A stretch of 7,531 nt of DNA from Pseudomonadota bacterium (GTDB lineage Bacteria; Pseudomonadota; Alphaproteobacteria; Rickettsiales; SXRF01), in NCBI GenBank assembly GCA_028873275.1, contig JAGWLJ010000058.1, positions 1-7,531 of the forward strand. Direction: 5' to 3'. The position numbers were made by a program, and so were the translations under genes. Below the pieces are notes generated by a model that was not told the DNA's origin, did not search any database, and saw only the letters and a program-made list of their open reading frames with translations. Shown piece after piece: positions 6,396 through 7,531 of the stretch. Each line of letters opens with the position of its first letter. The stretch's first letter is position 1.

Positions 6396-7531
6396 TCTCC
6401 GCCAGCAATTGCCGCTTGCTGAGGCGGTAATCGCTCTTTTCCCACTTTTCTTCCAGCTTCTCCAGTAGCGCGCCCAGCTCCTTGCCCGGCTTGATGCCGA
6501 TGGCGATCAGATCGTCGCCGGTGACGGGGAATATGGGGATTTCCCATGTGTCGGCCAGCCGCAGCATGGCGGCATAGGGATGATCGGCGGCGATGGACTC
6601 GCTGCCGGCCGCCCAGCGCGCGATGACCGTTCGCGTAAAATGCTCACGGCCTAATTTTCGGAGCAGGCGCTTCTGTTCTGCTTCGGTCAGCGAAGGCCGG
6701 ACCGCTTTCTGGTGGCGGATAAGAATATCGAGATCGCGAGTCACGGCGTTGGGAAGCCGCCATCGCGCCGCCAGTATATCCAGCGCTTCCCCGGCGGCGA
6801 TATCCGCGCCCGCTTCGAGCACAAAGCCGGAGACGCGCAGGCAAATATCCGGCGCTTTCCCGGTGGTGGCGGCTATTTCCGCTAAGCGCGGAAACATACC
6901 GACGCCGTAGACGTCGAAATCCAGCGCATGACGTAATATCTTGGCATGCTGCATGATCTCCAGCGTCTGGCCGCAGCCGGGCGCAACGAGCAGTTTGAGC
7001 ATTTCTTCGCGTATACGCTCGCCGGAAAGCGATTCGATGTGCTGCGCCAGCACCGCGCAGGCAGTTATGGCTTCCGGGTCGGGCGCACCCTCGCCATACC
7101 ACGCGAAGAAGCGAAAAAAACGCAATATGCGCAGGTAATCCTCGCTGATGCGCTGCTCCGGATTGCCGATGAAAACGACACGGCCGGCGCGGGCATCCTC
7201 CGCGCCGCCGAAATAATCGAAAAGCTCTCCTTCCGGCGAAAGGTAGAGTGCGTTCATGGTGAAGTCGCGGCGGGCGGCGTCCTGCTGCCAGTCATCGGTG
7301 TATTCGACAACGGCATGGCGGCCATCGGTGGAAACGTCGCGCCGCAGCGTGGTGATCTCGCAATGCCTAGTGCCGATGACTGCCGTCACCGTGCCGTGAT
7401 CGATGCCGGTGGGCAGCGCCTTGATGCGGGCCTTTTTCAGAAGCGCCAGGACGGCATCCGGCGCCAGCGGCGTTGCCGCATCGACATCCTTGACCGGGCG
7501 GTTCAGCAATGCGTCGCGCACGGCACCGCCA
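6388..7531 (-). CDS. cca: CCA tRNA nucleotidyltransferase, class II (N-terminus outside window)
   Basis: This enzyme adds or repairs the 3' CCA of tRNA in the cytoplasm. The reading frame enters from the right edge: the first complete codons (7530 downward) give GGAVRD, the nucleotide-binding GGxVRD motif. The metal-binding pair follows as Asp15 and Asp17 of the visible protein (KDVD, bases 7480-7488). Further motifs are TGIDHGTVTA, RRDFTMNALY and the base-selecting region EDYLRILRFFRF. About 380 residues are present; probably only 20-40 N-terminal residues are missing. No C-terminal HD phosphohydrolase domain (as in E. coli Cca) is visible; the end GIKPGKELGALLEKLEEKW matches the shorter alphaproteobacterial form. 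GTG at 7519-7521 is an internal valine, not a start. The TAG stop (6388-6390) lies inside the last codons of comEC. Confidence 0.95.
   Translation of the reverse strand, partial: GGAVRDALLNRPVKDVDAATPLAPDAVLALLKKARIKALPTGIDHGTVTAVIGTRHCEITTLRRDVSTDGRHAVVEYTDDWQQDAARRDFTMNALYLSPEGELFDYFGGAEDARAGRVVFIGNPEQRISEDYLRILRFFRFFAWYGEGAPDPEAITACAVLAQHIESLSGERIREEMLKLLVAPGCGQTLEIMQHAKILRHALDFDVYGVGMFPRLAEIAATTGKAPDICLRVSGFVLEAGADIAAGEALDILAARWRLPNAVTRDLDILIRHQKAVRPSLTEAEQKRLLRKLGREHFTRTVIARWAAGSESIAADHPYAAMLRLADTWEIPIFPVTGDDLIAIGIKPGKELGALLEKLEEKWEKSDYRLSKRQLLAEIT
6399..6440 (+). terminator. Candidate stem-loop terminator or mRNA 3' end after comEC
   Basis: A long stem-loop starts 4 nt after the comEC stop. 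CCGC (6399-6402) pairs with GCGG (6424-6427) and CAGCAA (6403-6408) with TTGCTG (6416-6421). This makes 10 base pairs with a 2-nt bulge (6422-6423) and a 7-nt loop (6409-6415). A pyrimidine-rich stretch with TTTT at 6437-6440 follows, but about 10 nt from the stem, so it is not a classic intrinsic terminator. The element lies within the last codons of cca, which also constrain the sequence. It could end or stabilise the + strand operon transcript. Confidence 0.35.

Overview
The window is a compact, conserved housekeeping segment, almost certainly from an alphaproteobacterium. The protein evidence is the block radA-cvpA-purF followed by a YciK-like short-chain dehydrogenase, an EI24 membrane protein, an alphaproteobacterial-type ComEC whose C-terminal domain lacks the metallo-beta-lactamase metal motif, and an alphaproteobacterial-type class II CCA-adding enzyme. 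The DNA is clearly GC-rich, and genetic code 11 fits throughout. I cannot assign an order or genus from the sequence alone.

Layout, left to right. The 3' part of radA (1-861) is followed on the same strand by cvpA (866-1534), purF (1531-2982), an SDR oxidoreductase (2988-3689), an EI24-family membrane protein (3693-4352) and comEC (4356-6395). On the opposite strand, cca (6388-7531) runs in from the right edge and meets comEC tail to tail with an 8-nt overlap. Junctions in the + strand run are a 4-nt gap, a 4-nt overlap, and gaps of 5, 3 and 3 nt. Only 15 of 7531 bases lie outside a called gene, so there is no intergenic stretch to describe, and no tRNA, rRNA, CRISPR array, insertion sequence or prophage is visible.

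The six + strand genes look like one operon with translational coupling; several starts have no convincing Shine-Dalgarno sequence. Its functions are mixed: DNA recombination (RadA), DNA uptake (ComEC), the first committed step of purine synthesis (PurF), a membrane protein long associated with purF (CvpA), and two genes without a known substrate (SDR, EI24). RadA and ComEC both act in natural transformation in other bacteria, so the pairing is suggestive.

I do not see a wholly new system here. The most interesting signals are sub-genic. An AT-rich island at the end of radA carries an inverted repeat and promoter-like hexamers just before cvpA. A 10-bp stem-loop starts 4 nt past the comEC stop, inside the end of cca. 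SDR, EI24 and comEC share one reading frame with single-codon spacers. The degenerate ComEC C-terminal domain has four cysteines.
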